A stretch of 64,000 bases of DNA from an uncultured Pelagibacteraceae bacterium (GTDB lineage: Bacteria > Pseudomonadota > Alphaproteobacteria > Pelagibacterales > Pelagibacteraceae): NCBI GenBank assembly GCA_902540595.1, contig CACBNI010000001.1, positions 62,001 to 126,000 on the forward strand, given 5' to 3'. Below are positions 29,337 through 39,686 of this stretch, piece by piece. The notes under the pieces are model-generated. The model was not told the origin of the DNA and did no database searches. It worked only from the letters and a program-made list of their open reading frames with translations. The position numbers and the translations under genes are program-made. How positions within the stretch are numbered: position 1 is the first letter of the stretch; every line of letters starts with the position of its first letter.

Positions 29337-31148
29337 CTATTTTTCTTTTGAAATTTTAAGTACACCAATAAAGGCCTCCTGAGGTATTTCAACACGTCCA
29401 AATTGCTTTGATCGTGCTTTACCTTTTTTTTGTTTTTCTAAAAGTTTTCTCTTTCTATCCGTTGCTCCGCCACCATGAATTTTTGTCAAAACATCTTTTT
29501 TAAAACCCTTAATAGTTTCTCTTGCAATAATTTTTCCACCAATTGCAGCTTGGACAGGTATCATAAAGTTATGTCTTGGTATAAGATCTTTTAGTTTTTC
29601 ACAAACTTCCCTACCAGTTCTTTGCGCAAAATCTTTATGTATCATCATTGCTAAAGCATCAACAGGCTCAGCATTTACTAAGATACCTAATTTAACTAAA
29701 TCACCTTCTCGATGTTCTATTATTTCATAATCAAAACTGGCATAACCACTAGTCATTGATTTAAGACGATCGTTAAAATCAAAAACTACCTCATTTAAAG
29801 GAAGCTCATAATTTACAACAGCTCTATTTCCTGAATAACTTAAATTTGTTTGTATTCCTCTTTTATCCTGACACATTTTGATTATAGATCCTAAATACTG
29901 ATCTGGAGTTATAATTGTAGCTTTAATCCAAGGTTCCTCGATTATTTTTATTAATGTTGGATCTGGCAAACTGGATGGATTTTGCAAATCTACTATAGTT
30001 CCATTATTAAGATAAACTTTGTAGACAACCCCAGGCGTAGTAGTTAATAAGTTTACATCGAATTCTCTCTCTAATCTTTCAGTCACTATTTCAAGATGTA
30101 GCAAGCCCAAAAAACCACACCTGAAACCTAAACCTAGAGCTGAAGATGACTCAGGCTCAAATGAAAAACTTGCGTCATTTAATTGAAGTTTAGCCAATCC
30201 ATCTTTTAGTTTTTGATATTCTGAACTATCAACAGGAAACAAGCCACAAAATACGACTGGCTTACTAGGTTTAAATCCTGGTAGCGCATCTTTTAATGGT
30301 TTCGTTGCATCACAAATAGTATCACCAACTTTTGTCTCTGAGAGGACTTTAATCCCTGTTGTTATAAAGCCTATTTCACCTGTATTTAATTCGTTAATGT
30401 CTGTTGGTTTAGGTGTGAAAACCCCTACTTTTTCTACAATATATTCTTGGTTGGTTGACATCATTTTAATTTTCATATTTTTCAATAATTTTCCATCAAT
30501 CACTCTAACTAAAATTACTACACCTAAGTAAGTGTCATACCAACTATCAACAAGTAAACATTTTAAATCTGATGTAGTTTCTCCCTTAGGTGCAGGCAAG
30601 GTAGTTATTATTTGCTCTAAAATGTCTTCAATACCCTCTCCAGTTTTACCCGAACATGGAATAGCATTTTCAGTATCAATACCAATTACATCTTCTATTT
30701 GTTTTTTTGTTTTTTCTAAATCGGATGCAGGTAAATCAACCTTATTTAATACTGGAACAATTTCATGGTTCGTATCTAAAGCCTGATAAACATTTGCTAA
30801 GGTCTGCGCTTCAACACCTTGGGTACTATCGACAATAAGAATAGAGCCCTCACATGCGTAAAGTGACCTACTTACCTCATAGCTGAAATCTACATGACCA
30901 GGTGTGTCTATGATGTTTAAAATATATTCTTTACCATCTTTTGCTTTATAATTTAATTTTACAGTTTGAGCCTTAATTGTAATCCCTCTTTCTCTTTCAA
31001 TATCCATTGAGTCAAGAACTTGGGCTTTCATTTCTCGTTCTGTTAATCCTCCACAACTGTGAATTATTCGATCAGCAATAGTAGATTTTCCGTGATCAAT
31101 ATGTGCAATTATTGCAAAATTTCTTATATTATCAATTTTACCGGACAT
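29337..31148 (-). CDS. lepA: Elongation factor 4 (LepA)
   Basis: 603 residues, a ribosome-associated GTPase that can back-translocate or aid subunit biogenesis. G motifs: AHIDHGKST (G1), GITI (G2), DTPGHVDF (G3), NKVDLP (G4), SGKTGEG (G5). Then EF-G-like domains and the LepA-specific C-terminal domain with [19 protein letters not shown]. The family length is about 600. The gene starts right after pheT, at the end of the thrS-pheST block, and is convergent with the glycosyltransferase-like gene. Confidence 0.97.
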   Translation of the reverse strand: MSGKIDNIRNFAIIAHIDHGKSTIADRIIHSCGGLTEREMKAQVLDSMDIERERGITIKAQTVKLNYKAKDGKEYILNIIDTPGHVDFSYEVSRSLYACEGSILIVDSTQGVEAQTLANVYQALDTNHEIVPVLNKVDLPASDLEKTKKQIEDVIGIDTENAIPCSGKTGEGIEDILEQIITTLPAPKGETTSDLKCLLVDSWYDTYLGVVILVRVIDGKLLKNMKIKMMSTNQEYIVEKVGVFTPKPTDINELNTGEIGFITTGIKVLSETKVGDTICDATKPLKDALPGFKPSKPVVFCGLFPVDSSEYQKLKDGLAKLQLNDASFSFEPESSSALGLGFRCGFLGLLHLEIVTERLEREFDVNLLTTTPGVVYKVYLNNGTIVDLQNPSSLPDPTLIKIIEEPWIKATIITPDQYLGSIIKMCQDKRGIQTNLSYSGNRAVVNYELPLNEVVFDFNDRLKSMTSGYASFDYEIIEHREGDLVKLGILVNAEPVDALAMMIHKDFAQRTGREVCEKLKDLIPRHNFMIPVQAAIGGKIIARETIKGFKKDVLTKIHGGGATDRKRKLLEKQKKGKARSKQFGRVEIPQEAFIGVLKISKEK

Positions 31149-33557
31149 TTAGGACCTAATTTTTGCGCCTGATTTAGTCTCAACAATTGAAATTATAAGT
31201 TTGTTAATTTTTTCAAGATCACTTTCTTCTAATGTTTTTTCTGAAGATTGAATAGTTACATTGAGGGCTATAGACTTTTTGTCTTTAGGAATATTTTCAC
31301 CTTCATAGACATCAAAAATTTTAACTGACTTAATTAAACTTTCATCAATGGAAGATATTATATCTATTAAATCTTGAGCTTTAAAATGTTTATCAACTAC
31401 AAAAGCAAAGTCTCTGTCTGATTTTTGATAGTCTGAGAACTTAAATTGAGATTTTAAGTCTTTGAGTTTAAGTTTTTTATCTTTTAGATAATCCAGATAA
31501 ATCTCAAAACCAATAAGTGCTTCAGTTTTTATATTAATTTTTTTTATGATATTTGGATGAATTTCTCCGAAATAAGCCACTGGATGAATATCGTCTTTAT
31601 CAAGATATACTGAGCCAGATTTTCCAGGATGAAAATATGAAGGTGATTTTTCTCTTACAAATAAATTTTGCCTATCATATCCAGCTTCTACTAAAGTCTG
31701 AATTACATCTTTTTTTGCATCAAATAAGTCAACCGATCTATTTTCCTCATTCCAGTTTAACCTTGATATCTTACCTGATTTTATAGCTCCTATCACCGTT
31801 AATTGCTCGCCAGGTTTGTTATCCTTAAAAATCGGTCCTATTTCAAAAAGGGAAACGTCTTTAAAACCTCTATCTAAATTTTTCTTGAGATAAGATGTCA
31901 AATTAGAAAATATTGAATTTCTTAAAACATCTAAGTCTGAGCTTATTGGATTTACTATTTTAATTTCTTTAAAGTTTTCTTTGAAAAGATTATTTAATTT
32001 TGAGTCAGTAAATGACCACGTTACAGTTTCAAAGTATCCTTTAGATGCTACAGAGCGCTGCAAAAAATGAAAAAGTTTTTGTTGTTTATTGAGTGTAGCT
32101 TTAAACCTTGTTTTATCTGGTTCCAAAGTTCTTATATTACCGTAACCTTTAATTCTTACTATTTCTTCAACTATATCTATAGGTTGAGTTATGTCTGGTC
32201 TCCAAGAAGGAATTTTTAATTCTAGTTCTAATTTTTTCTTAGACACTTCAAATCCTAAATCTATTAAGATTTTAATAATTTCTTTGTCTTTTACCTTAAA
32301 GCCTGCAATTCTCTCAAATAAAGAAATCTTAAATTTAATTTTATTTTTTTTATATTTTTTAATTTTTTGAACATCAAACTTGCTAACTTTACCTCCACAA
32401 ATTTCAGTTATTAATTTGGATGCCTTTTTTAGACCTAGTTCAATCGATTGAGGATCAATGCCCCTTTCAAATCTAAATTTAGCATCCGTATCTATGTTCA
32501 ATAGTTTTGAAGTTTTTCTAATAGATCTTGGTGAAAAATATGCAGATTCTAACAAAATATTTTTTGTATTAAGTTCAGTGCCTGAACGTGTGCCTCCTAT
32601 TATTCCACCTAAACCTAATACGCCAGACTTATCAGAGATAACGCACATATCGTTTTCTAATTTATATTCTTTATTATCAAGAGCTTCAAAAGTTTCACCC
32701 ATTACCGAATTTCTTACAATAATTTCCTTATCGATTTTGTCTGCATCGTATGCGTGTAGTGGTCTATTTAAATCTAGCATTACATAATTAGTTATATCTA
32801 CAATGGCTGAAATAGGTTTTTGACCTAATGACTCGATTTTATCTTTTAGCCATTTTGGACTTTCTTTGTTTTCTACATCTTGAATTAAGCAACTACCAAA
32901 AATAGTGCAGCTTTGATTTTTTTCTTTTGTAATAGAAACTTTAATTTTTTGAGCGCCGTTATTTTTAATATTTATATTTGATGTAAGTTTTAATTTCCCA
33001 ACTCCTGCTGCTGCAAGATCTCTCGCTACTCCTCTTACCCCTAAACAGTCAGGTCTGTTAGGAGTAATTGATAAATCAATAACTTTTTCAGTTTTATTTT
33101 TGAAAAAATTTTTTCCTACCTTGTCTGAGTATTTATTTGACTTTAGTTCTGTTATTCCGTTACTTTCATCAGATAAATTTAATTCAGATTCTGAACATAG
33201 CATCCCATATGAAGTTACACCCCTTATTTTACTAACTGCTAGTTTCATGTTGTTTTTTGGAATTACTGATCCAGGACCAGCATAAACAGTCAAAAGGTCT
33301 TTCTTAGCATTGGGTGCTCCACAAACAACTTTTACAGTATCTTGTTCACCAATATCAACATCACACACTTTAAGCTTGTCTGCATTTGGATGTTGCTCGG
33401 CGTTTATAATTTTTGCCACTTTAAAGTTATCTAAGTCGGAACTAACCTTTTCAAAGCTCTCAACTTCAAGCCCAACATCACTCAATTTCTCAATTATTTC
33501 TCTATCCTTGAACTTTGTATCAAGGTGCTCCTTAAGCCAGCCTATTGTAAATTTCAT
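31149..33557 (-). CDS. pheT: Phenylalanyl-tRNA synthetase beta subunit
   Basis: 802 residues, the full bacterial length. N-terminal EMAP/tRNA-binding domain ([19 protein letters not shown]), B3/B4 editing region ([23 protein letters not shown], then [15 protein letters not shown]), B5 ([16 protein letters not shown]), catalytic-like core and a C-terminal anticodon-binding domain ([17 protein letters not shown]). It forms the (alpha-beta)2 enzyme with PheS. The ATG overlaps the pheS end by 4 nt. Confidence 0.97.
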   Translation of the reverse strand: MKFTIGWLKEHLDTKFKDREIIEKLSDVGLEVESFEKVSSDLDNFKVAKIINAEQHPNADKLKVCDVDIGEQDTVKVVCGAPNAKKDLLTVYAGPGSVIPKNNMKLAVSKIRGVTSYGMLCSESELNLSDESNGITELKSNKYSDKVGKNFFKNKTEKVIDLSITPNRPDCLGVRGVARDLAAAGVGKLKLTSNINIKNNGAQKIKVSITKEKNQSCTIFGSCLIQDVENKESPKWLKDKIESLGQKPISAIVDITNYVMLDLNRPLHAYDADKIDKEIIVRNSVMGETFEALDNKEYKLENDMCVISDKSGVLGLGGIIGGTRSGTELNTKNILLESAYFSPRSIRKTSKLLNIDTDAKFRFERGIDPQSIELGLKKASKLITEICGGKVSKFDVQKIKKYKKNKIKFKISLFERIAGFKVKDKEIIKILIDLGFEVSKKKLELELKIPSWRPDITQPIDIVEEIVRIKGYGNIRTLEPDKTRFKATLNKQQKLFHFLQRSVASKGYFETVTWSFTDSKLNNLFKENFKEIKIVNPISSDLDVLRNSIFSNLTSYLKKNLDRGFKDVSLFEIGPIFKDNKPGEQLTVIGAIKSGKISRLNWNEENRSVDLFDAKKDVIQTLVEAGYDRQNLFVREKSPSYFHPGKSGSVYLDKDDIHPVAYFGEIHPNIIKKINIKTEALIGFEIYLDYLKDKKLKLKDLKSQFKFSDYQKSDRDFAFVVDKHFKAQDLIDIISSIDESLIKSVKIFDVYEGENIPKDKKSIALNVTIQSSEKTLEESDLEKINKLIISIVETKSGAKIRS

Positions 33558-34621
33558 CTACTGAGACCTCTATAATTTGAAGGTACATCTAATGGATCAA
33601 AACCAAAATGATTTATCCACCTATAGTCAGTCTCGAAAAAAGCTCTTAGATCGTTTATTCCATACTTAAGCATTGCCAACCTATCTATACCAATCCCAAA
33701 TGCATAGCCTTGATACTTATCTGGATTTATTTTTACATTTTTAAGTACATTTGGGTGCACCATCCCACAACCCAAAATTTCTAACCATTTATCTCCTTCT
33801 CCAATAACTATTTTACCGTCCTTTAATTCATAACCAATATCAACCTCAGCTGACGGCTCTGTAAAAGGAAAGTGACTTGGTCTAAATCTCATTTTAATTT
33901 TATCTACTTCAAAAAAAGATTTTATAAAATAGTTTAAGCAACCTTTTAAATGTCCCATGTTTATATCTTTATCAATATGAAGTCCTTCTACTTGATGAAA
34001 CATTGGGGCGTGAGTTTGATCACTATCAGACCTGTATGTTCTACCAGGAGCAATAATTTTAAAAGGAGGTTTATCTTTTAACATTGTTCGTACCTGAACT
34101 GGAGATGTGTGAGTTCTTAAAAGTAATTCTTTTTTATCATCTAAATAAAAAGTATCGTGCATGTCTCTTGCTGGATGGTTATCTGGTGTGTTCAATGCTG
34201 TAAAATTATAATACTCATTCTCTACATCTGGTCCTTCTTCAACGCTAAAACCAATTTCAGAAAATATTGAGGATATTTCGTCTATAACTTGAGAAACAGG
34301 ATGAATCTTACCTTGTGCAATATTTCTTTCGGGTAGTGTTACATCTACCTTCTCATTCTCTAGCTTAGAATTTATTTCTTTAATCTCTATTTCTTGAATT
34401 TTTTTATTAATTTTCTCTTGTAGCTCAACTTTTACAAAGTTTAAATCTGATGCAAATTTTTTCCGATCTTCGGCTGGTAAAGATCCAAGATTTTTAAAAT
34501 AACTTGAAATTTTACCATTTTTACCAAATAATTCAGATTTAATTTGATTGATACTTTCAGTGTTTAAATCCTCATTTAATCTTTCTAAAAATTCATCTTT
34601 AATTTTTTTAATATCAGACAT
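33554..34621 (-). CDS. pheS: Phenylalanyl-tRNA synthetase alpha subunit
   Basis: 355 residues with class II motifs: [19 protein letters not shown] (entry to the catalytic domain), [14 protein letters not shown] and [21 protein letters not shown] (motif 2), [16 protein letters not shown], and [14 protein letters not shown] (motif 3). An N-terminal coiled-coil arm spans residues ~1-90. It sits in the infC-rpmI-rplT-pheS-pheT order, overlapping pheT by 4 nt. Confidence 0.97.
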   Translation of the reverse strand: MSDIKKIKDEFLERLNEDLNTESINQIKSELFGKNGKISSYFKNLGSLPAEDRKKFASDLNFVKVELQEKINKKIQEIEIKEINSKLENEKVDVTLPERNIAQGKIHPVSQVIDEISSIFSEIGFSVEEGPDVENEYYNFTALNTPDNHPARDMHDTFYLDDKKELLLRTHTSPVQVRTMLKDKPPFKIIAPGRTYRSDSDQTHAPMFHQVEGLHIDKDINMGHLKGCLNYFIKSFFEVDKIKMRFRPSHFPFTEPSAEVDIGYELKDGKIVIGEGDKWLEILGCGMVHPNVLKNVKINPDKYQGYAFGIGIDRLAMLKYGINDLRAFFETDYRWINHFGFDPLDVPSNYRGLSR

Positions 34622-34664
34622 ATCGGTAGAATATTTGTTAACCTTAGAAAAACAACAATGAAAA

Positions 34665-35021
34665 TTAATTCAATGCTGATTGGGCTTTTTGTACAATTGT
34701 TTTGAACGCCTCTGGGCTATCATAGGCAATTTCAGCAAGAATTTTTCTATCAATTGCTATACCACATTTACTTAATCCATTTACGAATTTAGAATATGTC
34801 ATTCCTTCAGCTCTAACACCGGCATTGATTCTTTGTATCCATAATGATTTGAAGTCTCTTTTTTTGTTTCTTCTATCTCTATAGGCATATTGCATCGATT
34901 TTTCCATCGCCTGCTTTGCAACTCTTATAGTATTTTTTCTTCTGCCCCATTGACCTTTGACAGCTTTTAAAACTTTTTTATGCTTAGCTTTACTTGTTAC
35001 ACCTCTTTTAACTCTTGCCAT
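34665..35021 (-). CDS. rplT: Ribosomal protein bL20
   Basis: 118 residues, normal length. Basic N-terminal extension ([19 protein letters not shown]) followed by the globular domain with [20 protein letters not shown] and [10 protein letters not shown]. It binds 23S rRNA early in assembly and, in other bacteria, represses its own operon. It follows rpmI by 2 nt. Confidence 0.98.
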   Translation of the reverse strand: MARVKRGVTSKAKHKKVLKAVKGQWGRRKNTIRVAKQAMEKSMQYAYRDRRNKKRDFKSLWIQRINAGVRAEGMTYSKFVNGLSKCGIAIDRKILAEIAYDSPEAFKTIVQKAQSALN

Positions 35022-35023
35022 TA

Positions 35024-35230
35024 TTAACCTCTTAAGCTGTAAGGCATATAAGATTTAACAATTTTTCCATCTTGCTTGGACATTGTTGTTGTACCTCTTA
35101 ATTTTCTAATTTGAGAATTTGTTCTTTTAATCATACCATGCCTTTTACCAGCTTGGGCAGTCATTACTTTACCTTTAGCTGATATTTTAAATCTTTTTTT
35201 CGCTGAGCTTTTTGTTTTTAATTTTGGCAT
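35024..35230 (-). CDS. rpmI: Ribosomal protein bL35
   Basis: 68 residues: [20 protein letters not shown] at the start and [19 protein letters not shown] in the middle, the full family pattern. Large-subunit protein. It lies between infC and rplT, with about 50 nt to infC. Confidence 0.98.
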   Translation of the reverse strand: MPKLKTKSSAKKRFKISAKGKVMTAQAGKRHGMIKRTNSQIRKLRGTTTMSKQDGKIVKSYMPYSLRG

Positions 35231-35283
35231 TATTCTGCGGTCTTATACAAAGAATGATATAATTTTACAACCTCTATTAAACC

Positions 35284-35829
35284 CTATAAAGGTTGGATAA
35301 CCATAATCATTTGCTTGCCATCAAATTTTGGATGGAGCTCCACCTTGCCAATATCTTTCATGTCTTCTTTAATTTTTCCCATCAGTTCATTTCCTAGGTG
35401 GGAATGCTGTAATTCTCGACCCTTAAACCTTATAGTAAATTTTACTTTATCCCCTTTGGCGATGAATTTTTTTGCATTTTTAACTTTGAAATCATAATCA
35501 TGAGTTTCTGTTACGGGTCTCATTTTTATTTCTTTTAATAAAACAATTTTTTGTTTTTTTTTCGCAAGATTTGCTTTTTTTTGAGCATCATACTTGTACT
35601 TACCCATATCCATGATTTTACAAACTGGTGGGTTTGCGTTGGGCGCTATTTCAATTAAATCAAGTCCTTGATTTTTTGCCATTGAGATAGCTTCATTAGT
35701 ATTTAGCACACCAAGATTTTCACCATCACTTGCTATTACTTGTACATCTGGAGAGGAAATTCTATTATTAGATCTTGGTCCTCTGTCCTTAGTCCTTCGT
35801 TGAAAATAATTTTGTTTAAAATCTGCCAC
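35284..35829 (-). CDS. infC: Translation initiation factor IF-3
   Basis: 181 residues. N domain with SNNRISSPDVQVIASDGENLGV and ALSMAK-like NEAISMAKNQGLDLIEIAPNANPPVC, a lysine-rich linker, and the C domain with KEIKMRPVTETHDYDFK and KVKFTIRFKGRE. It keeps subunits apart and proofreads the start codon. It begins with GTG directly after the thrS TAA. In many bacteria infC uses a rare start codon for self-control; here GTG is unremarkable. Confidence 0.97.
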   Translation of the reverse strand: MADFKQNYFQRRTKDRGPRSNNRISSPDVQVIASDGENLGVLNTNEAISMAKNQGLDLIEIAPNANPPVCKIMDMGKYKYDAQKKANLAKKKQKIVLLKEIKMRPVTETHDYDFKVKNAKKFIAKGDKVKFTIRFKGRELQHSHLGNELMGKIKEDMKDIGKVELHPKFDGKQMIMVIQPL

Positions 35830-37746
35830 TTAGTTTGAGGATGCTTTGTTTAAAGCAGAGAAAGTTTTTAAGAATGCGTCTATGTCCATATTTTCTTGTT
35901 TGTTAGAATCTAATCTTCTAATCGTTACAGAATTGGAGTCAACTTCTTTTTTACCACAAATTAACAAAAGAGGTATTTTAGCTAACGAATGATCTCTTAT
36001 TTTATAATTCAAATTTTGATTTTTTAAATCAACAGAAGAACTTATACCTACATTTTTAATTTTCTGAGATATCTCAATAGCATAGTCATTAAATTCTTCT
36101 GAAATAGGAATTACCATTGTTTGCAAAGGTGATATCCAGAATGGAAATTTACCAGAATAATTTTCAATTAAGATTCCAATAAATCTTTCTAAAGATCCAA
36201 ATAGTGCTCTGTGCAACATTACAGGAATTTTTTTAGTTCCATCTTTATCGATATAGGAAGCCCCTAATCTTTCAGGTAAATTTAAATCAACTTGCAAAGT
36301 TCCACACTGCCAATCTCTACCAATTGCATCCCTTAAAACAAACTCAATTTTAGGACCGTAGAATGCTCCTTCTCCCTTGTTAATACTATATTCTAACTTT
36401 GATGCTTTCACTGCTTCAAGTAAGGATGCTTCTGCTTTGTCCCAAACTTCGTCTTCACCAACTCTCACTTCGGGTCTATCTGCATATTTAAGAATTACAT
36501 TTTCAAACCCAAGGTCTTTATAAATATCTAAAATTAAATTAGTGACAATTAAACACTCACTTGTAATTTGATCCTCAGAACAAAAAATATGTGCATCATC
36601 TTGAGTAAAAGCTCTAACTCTAAGTAAACCATGTAATGCTCCTGAAGGTTCATATCGATGAACTTTTCCAAATTCTGCATATCGTAAAGGAAGATCTCGA
36701 TAACTTTTTAGTCCTTGATTAAATACCTGAACATGTCCTGGACAATTCATAGGCTTTATTGCAAACACCTTTTCATCCGGAGTTTCGGATGTGTACATGT
36801 TGTCACCATATTTACCCCAATGACCTGATTTTTCCCATAATTGTCTATCTAATACCTCTGGCGTATTAATTTCTTTGTAACCAGCTGTATCCTGCCTATG
36901 TCTCATATAGTTAATTAAATTTTGAAATAACGCCCAGCCTCTTTCGTGCCAGAAAACAGATCCCGGACTTTCTTCTCTAAAATGAAATAAATCCATTTCT
37001 CTTCCTAATTTTCTATGATCTCTTTTTTCTGCTTCTTCTATTCTTTTAAGATGTTCATCTAAATCTTTTTGAGTAGCCCAACTAGTACCATAAATTCTTT
37101 GAAGCATTTCATTTTTTGAGTCACCCCTCCAATAAGCACCCGAAACTTTTGTTAGTTTAAAATATTTTCCTATTTTACCTGTTGAGGATAGGTGGGGACC
37201 TCTACAAAGATCATGCCAATCTCCATGAAAATAAATTGAGACATCTTCTTTCTCTGGGATAGCTTTAATTAATTCAGATTTATAAATTTCACCTTTTTTT
37301 TTGAAATGATCAATAGCTTTATTTCTCTCCCAAACTTCTCTTTTGGTAATTTCATCTCTATCAACAATTTCTTTCATTTTATTTTCAATTTTTAATAAAT
37401 CATCTTCAGTGAATGGTTCTTTTCTGGCAAAGTCATAATAAAATCCATTTTCAATAACTGGACCAATTGTAACCTGTGTACCTGGAAACAGTTCCTGAAC
37501 TGCCATTGCCAAAATATGAGCTGTGTCATGTCTAATTGTTTCCAACCCTTCTGGATTTTTAGAAGTAAAAATTTTTACTGAACAATCTTTATCTATTAAA
37601 TAATCTAAATCTTTAAGTTCACCATCAACGCTTATAACCATTGCTTGTTTAGCTAAAGACTTACTTATTTTCTCAGCTACCTCAGCTCCGGTAACTTTTT
37701 TTGGAAAATTTATATTGTTTCCGTCTGGTAATGTTATTGTAGGCAT
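35830..37746 (-). CDS. thrS: Threonyl-tRNA synthetase
   Basis: 638 residues, complete architecture: TGS domain (1-60), editing SAD domain with HDTAHILAMAVQELFPG near residue 75, class II core with RYAEFGKVHRYEPSGALHGLLRVRAFTQDDAH (motif 2) and MLHRALFGSLERFIGI (motif 3), and a C-terminal anticodon-binding domain. Zinc ligands fall in KPMNCPGHVQVF (Cys) and the His residues of the core. It precedes infC directly, and follows the GT4 gene by one base. Confidence 0.97.
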   Translation of the reverse strand: MPTITLPDGNNINFPKKVTGAEVAEKISKSLAKQAMVISVDGELKDLDYLIDKDCSVKIFTSKNPEGLETIRHDTAHILAMAVQELFPGTQVTIGPVIENGFYYDFARKEPFTEDDLLKIENKMKEIVDRDEITKREVWERNKAIDHFKKKGEIYKSELIKAIPEKEDVSIYFHGDWHDLCRGPHLSSTGKIGKYFKLTKVSGAYWRGDSKNEMLQRIYGTSWATQKDLDEHLKRIEEAEKRDHRKLGREMDLFHFREESPGSVFWHERGWALFQNLINYMRHRQDTAGYKEINTPEVLDRQLWEKSGHWGKYGDNMYTSETPDEKVFAIKPMNCPGHVQVFNQGLKSYRDLPLRYAEFGKVHRYEPSGALHGLLRVRAFTQDDAHIFCSEDQITSECLIVTNLILDIYKDLGFENVILKYADRPEVRVGEDEVWDKAEASLLEAVKASKLEYSINKGEGAFYGPKIEFVLRDAIGRDWQCGTLQVDLNLPERLGASYIDKDGTKKIPVMLHRALFGSLERFIGILIENYSGKFPFWISPLQTMVIPISEEFNDYAIEISQKIKNVGISSSVDLKNQNLNYKIRDHSLAKIPLLLICGKKEVDSNSVTIRRLDSNKQENMDIDAFLKTFSALNKASSN

Positions 37747-38901
37747 TTAATTTAATAGTCTTTTATACTCTGAATAAGTAGAAAAACACATTTTTTCAAC
37801 ATTAAATCTTTGAGTGGCATTTTTTCTTGCTTCAATTCCAATCGTTTTTAAAGATGTCTCATCCATATTAAGGACTCTCAAAATCTGTTTACTTAAAGAT
37901 TTGGCGTTATTTGATTCAAATAAAAAACCTGTTTTTTCATTAATGATCGTTTCATTAGAACCACCAATATTACTTGCTATTATTGGTTTTCCCATTGATT
38001 GTGCCTCTACTGACACTCTTCCAAAAGCCTCTGGTTCATTGGAAGCTGAAACTATTATGTCTGAAACTTTGTAAGCCAAAGCCATATTTTTGCAATGATC
38101 TATAAATCGTATTTGTTTTAACATTCTATATTGTTCAGAGAGTCTAATTAATTTTTTCTTATAAAGTTCACGACCCTGATCGCTTCCAAGAATAACTGCA
38201 TAAAACGCTTCATATCCAATTTCTGTATTAATCAAATTAATCGCTTCTATAAATACTTCCTGGCCTTTCCATGAAGATAATCTTCCCGGCAAAAGTATTA
38301 TTTTTTTATCTTTCTCAATATCCCATTGTTTCAATAATTTTTTTTCATCACTTTCAAGAGTTGTAGATGAATCAAAATAATCAACATTAATACCTCTGAA
38401 GATTACTAAAAATTTTTTTTTATTATTTAAATATCTAGAATAATTTTCTTTGATATGAGAAAAAATAAAATTTGATCCTGCAATAATCAAATCAGATCTT
38501 ACCATCACAGAATTATAAAGTTTTTTAAGATTGCTTTTAAAATTATAAGTACCATGGAAGGTGGTCACAAATTTTCTTCCAGTTAATTTAGATGCAAACA
38601 AACAAGACCACGCAGGTGCTCTACTTCGCGCATGAACTATTGAGATATTATTTAATAAAATAATTCCAATTAAAATGATTGAGTTTATAAAAATCAATAA
38701 TGGATTTTTGCTTTGCACAGGGAGTTTAAAAATTTTTACTTTCTTTCTATCAACAAATTTCAGTAATTCACCTCCACTAGTCACAATAAAAGACTTACAG
38801 TTGTTCTCCGGCAAATAATGTGCAATATCAAAGCAACCGGTCTCAGCACCCCCATAACCTAGTTTAGGGATTACCTGTAAAACTTTTAAATTAGTTGCCA
38901 T
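37747..38901 (-). CDS. Glycosyltransferase family 4 protein
   Basis: 384 residues, GT-B fold. N-terminal acceptor half begins VLQVIPKLGYGGAETGCFDIA; donor half has LLPGRLSSWKGQEVFIEAI and the E-x7-E type motif EPEAFGRVSVEAQSMGKPIIASNIGG near residue 290. Such retaining enzymes add sugars to lipopolysaccharide or other surface glycans on the cytoplasmic face. It directly precedes thrS (next base), so an envelope gene heads the translation block. Its ATG is 8 nt from a perfect inverted repeat shared with the divergent hydrolase gene. Confidence 0.9.
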   Translation of the reverse strand: MATNLKVLQVIPKLGYGGAETGCFDIAHYLPENNCKSFIVTSGGELLKFVDRKKVKIFKLPVQSKNPLLIFINSIILIGIILLNNISIVHARSRAPAWSCLFASKLTGRKFVTTFHGTYNFKSNLKKLYNSVMVRSDLIIAGSNFIFSHIKENYSRYLNNKKKFLVIFRGINVDYFDSSTTLESDEKKLLKQWDIEKDKKIILLPGRLSSWKGQEVFIEAINLINTEIGYEAFYAVILGSDQGRELYKKKLIRLSEQYRMLKQIRFIDHCKNMALAYKVSDIIVSASNEPEAFGRVSVEAQSMGKPIIASNIGGSNETIINEKTGFLFESNNAKSLSKQILRVLNMDETSLKTIGIEARKNATQRFNVEKMCFSTYSEYKRLLN

Positions 38902-38908
38902 CTGATAA

Positions 38909-38939
38909 GTTTATATATTAATAGACAAAATATATAAAC
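38909..38939. promoter_or_regulatory. Perfect inverted repeat in the 41-bp divergent gap
   Basis: Arms GTTTATATATT (38909-38919) and AATATATAAAC (38929-38939) are perfect reverse complements around a 9-nt spacer, filling nearly all of the 41 bp between the divergent start codons at 38901 and 38943. Each arm contains a TATATT-like -10 element. It could be a symmetrical divergent promoter, an operator, or chance in AT-rich DNA; the 11-bp perfect arms make pure chance less likely. Confidence 0.45.
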
Positions 38940-38942
38940 GAA

Positions 38943-39686
38943 ATGGCAAATTTCAGATATTATAAAATCACAAAAACAAAGAAAATTAGATATATTTCTA
39001 ATTTTTATAAAAATAGTTTGTGTATAGTTTTTCTCCATGGTTTTATGTCTGATCTTGAGGGAGAAAAACCTAGAGCATTATTAAATTTTGCAAAAAAAAA
39101 TAAAGTAAGTTTCTTGGCACTAGAATATTCAGGACATGGTAAATCTTCAGAAAAATTTATAGAAGGAAATATCTCCAAATGGAGTGAACAAACTTCAAAA
39201 TTAATTAGAAAAAAAACCAAAGGTAGCAATCTTATATTGGTAGGCTCAAGTATGGGAGCATGGATTTCTTTAAAACAATTTGAAATATTTAAAAATCGAA
39301 TAATCGGTTTTTTAGGAATCGGCGCAGCTCCTGAATTTTTAGAACATATTATGTGGAAAAAATTTTCAAAAAAAATGAAGAAAGAAACAATTAAAAAAGG
39401 AATTTATAATTTGAAACATGGAGATTATGAGTACCCAATAACTTACCAATTAATAAAGAATGGAAGAAAAAATAAAGTTTTGAATAAAAAAATTAATTTA
39501 AAAATTAAAGTAACAATGGTTCATGGAGAAAAAGATGAAGCTGTTCCTGTTTCTTATTCTAGAAAAGTTTTAAGACTTTTCCCAAACGCTCACAAAAAAA
39601 TAAATGTCATAAAGAATGGCAATCACAGTTTGTCTAATAAAAGAGGGTTAAAAATTATTTTAAAAGAGCTAAAATTATTAATCTAA
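38943..39686 (+). CDS. Alpha/beta hydrolase
   Basis: 247 residues, serine hydrolase fold. Oxyanion-region CIVFLHGFMSDLEGEKP, nucleophile elbow LVGSSMGAWISL (Ser near residue 101), acid residue in MVHGEKDEAVPVSYS, catalytic His in KNGNHSLSN near the C terminus. EYSGHGKSSE resembles the family's loop after strand 4. It resembles small carboxylesterase or acyl-ester hydrolases; the substrate cannot be read. The last 4 nt overlap the convergent gltB. Confidence 0.88.
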   Translation: MANFRYYKITKTKKIRYISNFYKNSLCIVFLHGFMSDLEGEKPRALLNFAKKNKVSFLALEYSGHGKSSEKFIEGNISKWSEQTSKLIRKKTKGSNLILVGSSMGAWISLKQFEIFKNRIIGFLGIGAAPEFLEHIMWKKFSKKMKKETIKKGIYNLKHGDYEYPITYQLIKNGRKNKVLNKKINLKIKVTMVHGEKDEAVPVSYSRKVLRLFPNAHKKINVIKNGNHSLSNKRGLKIILKELKLLI

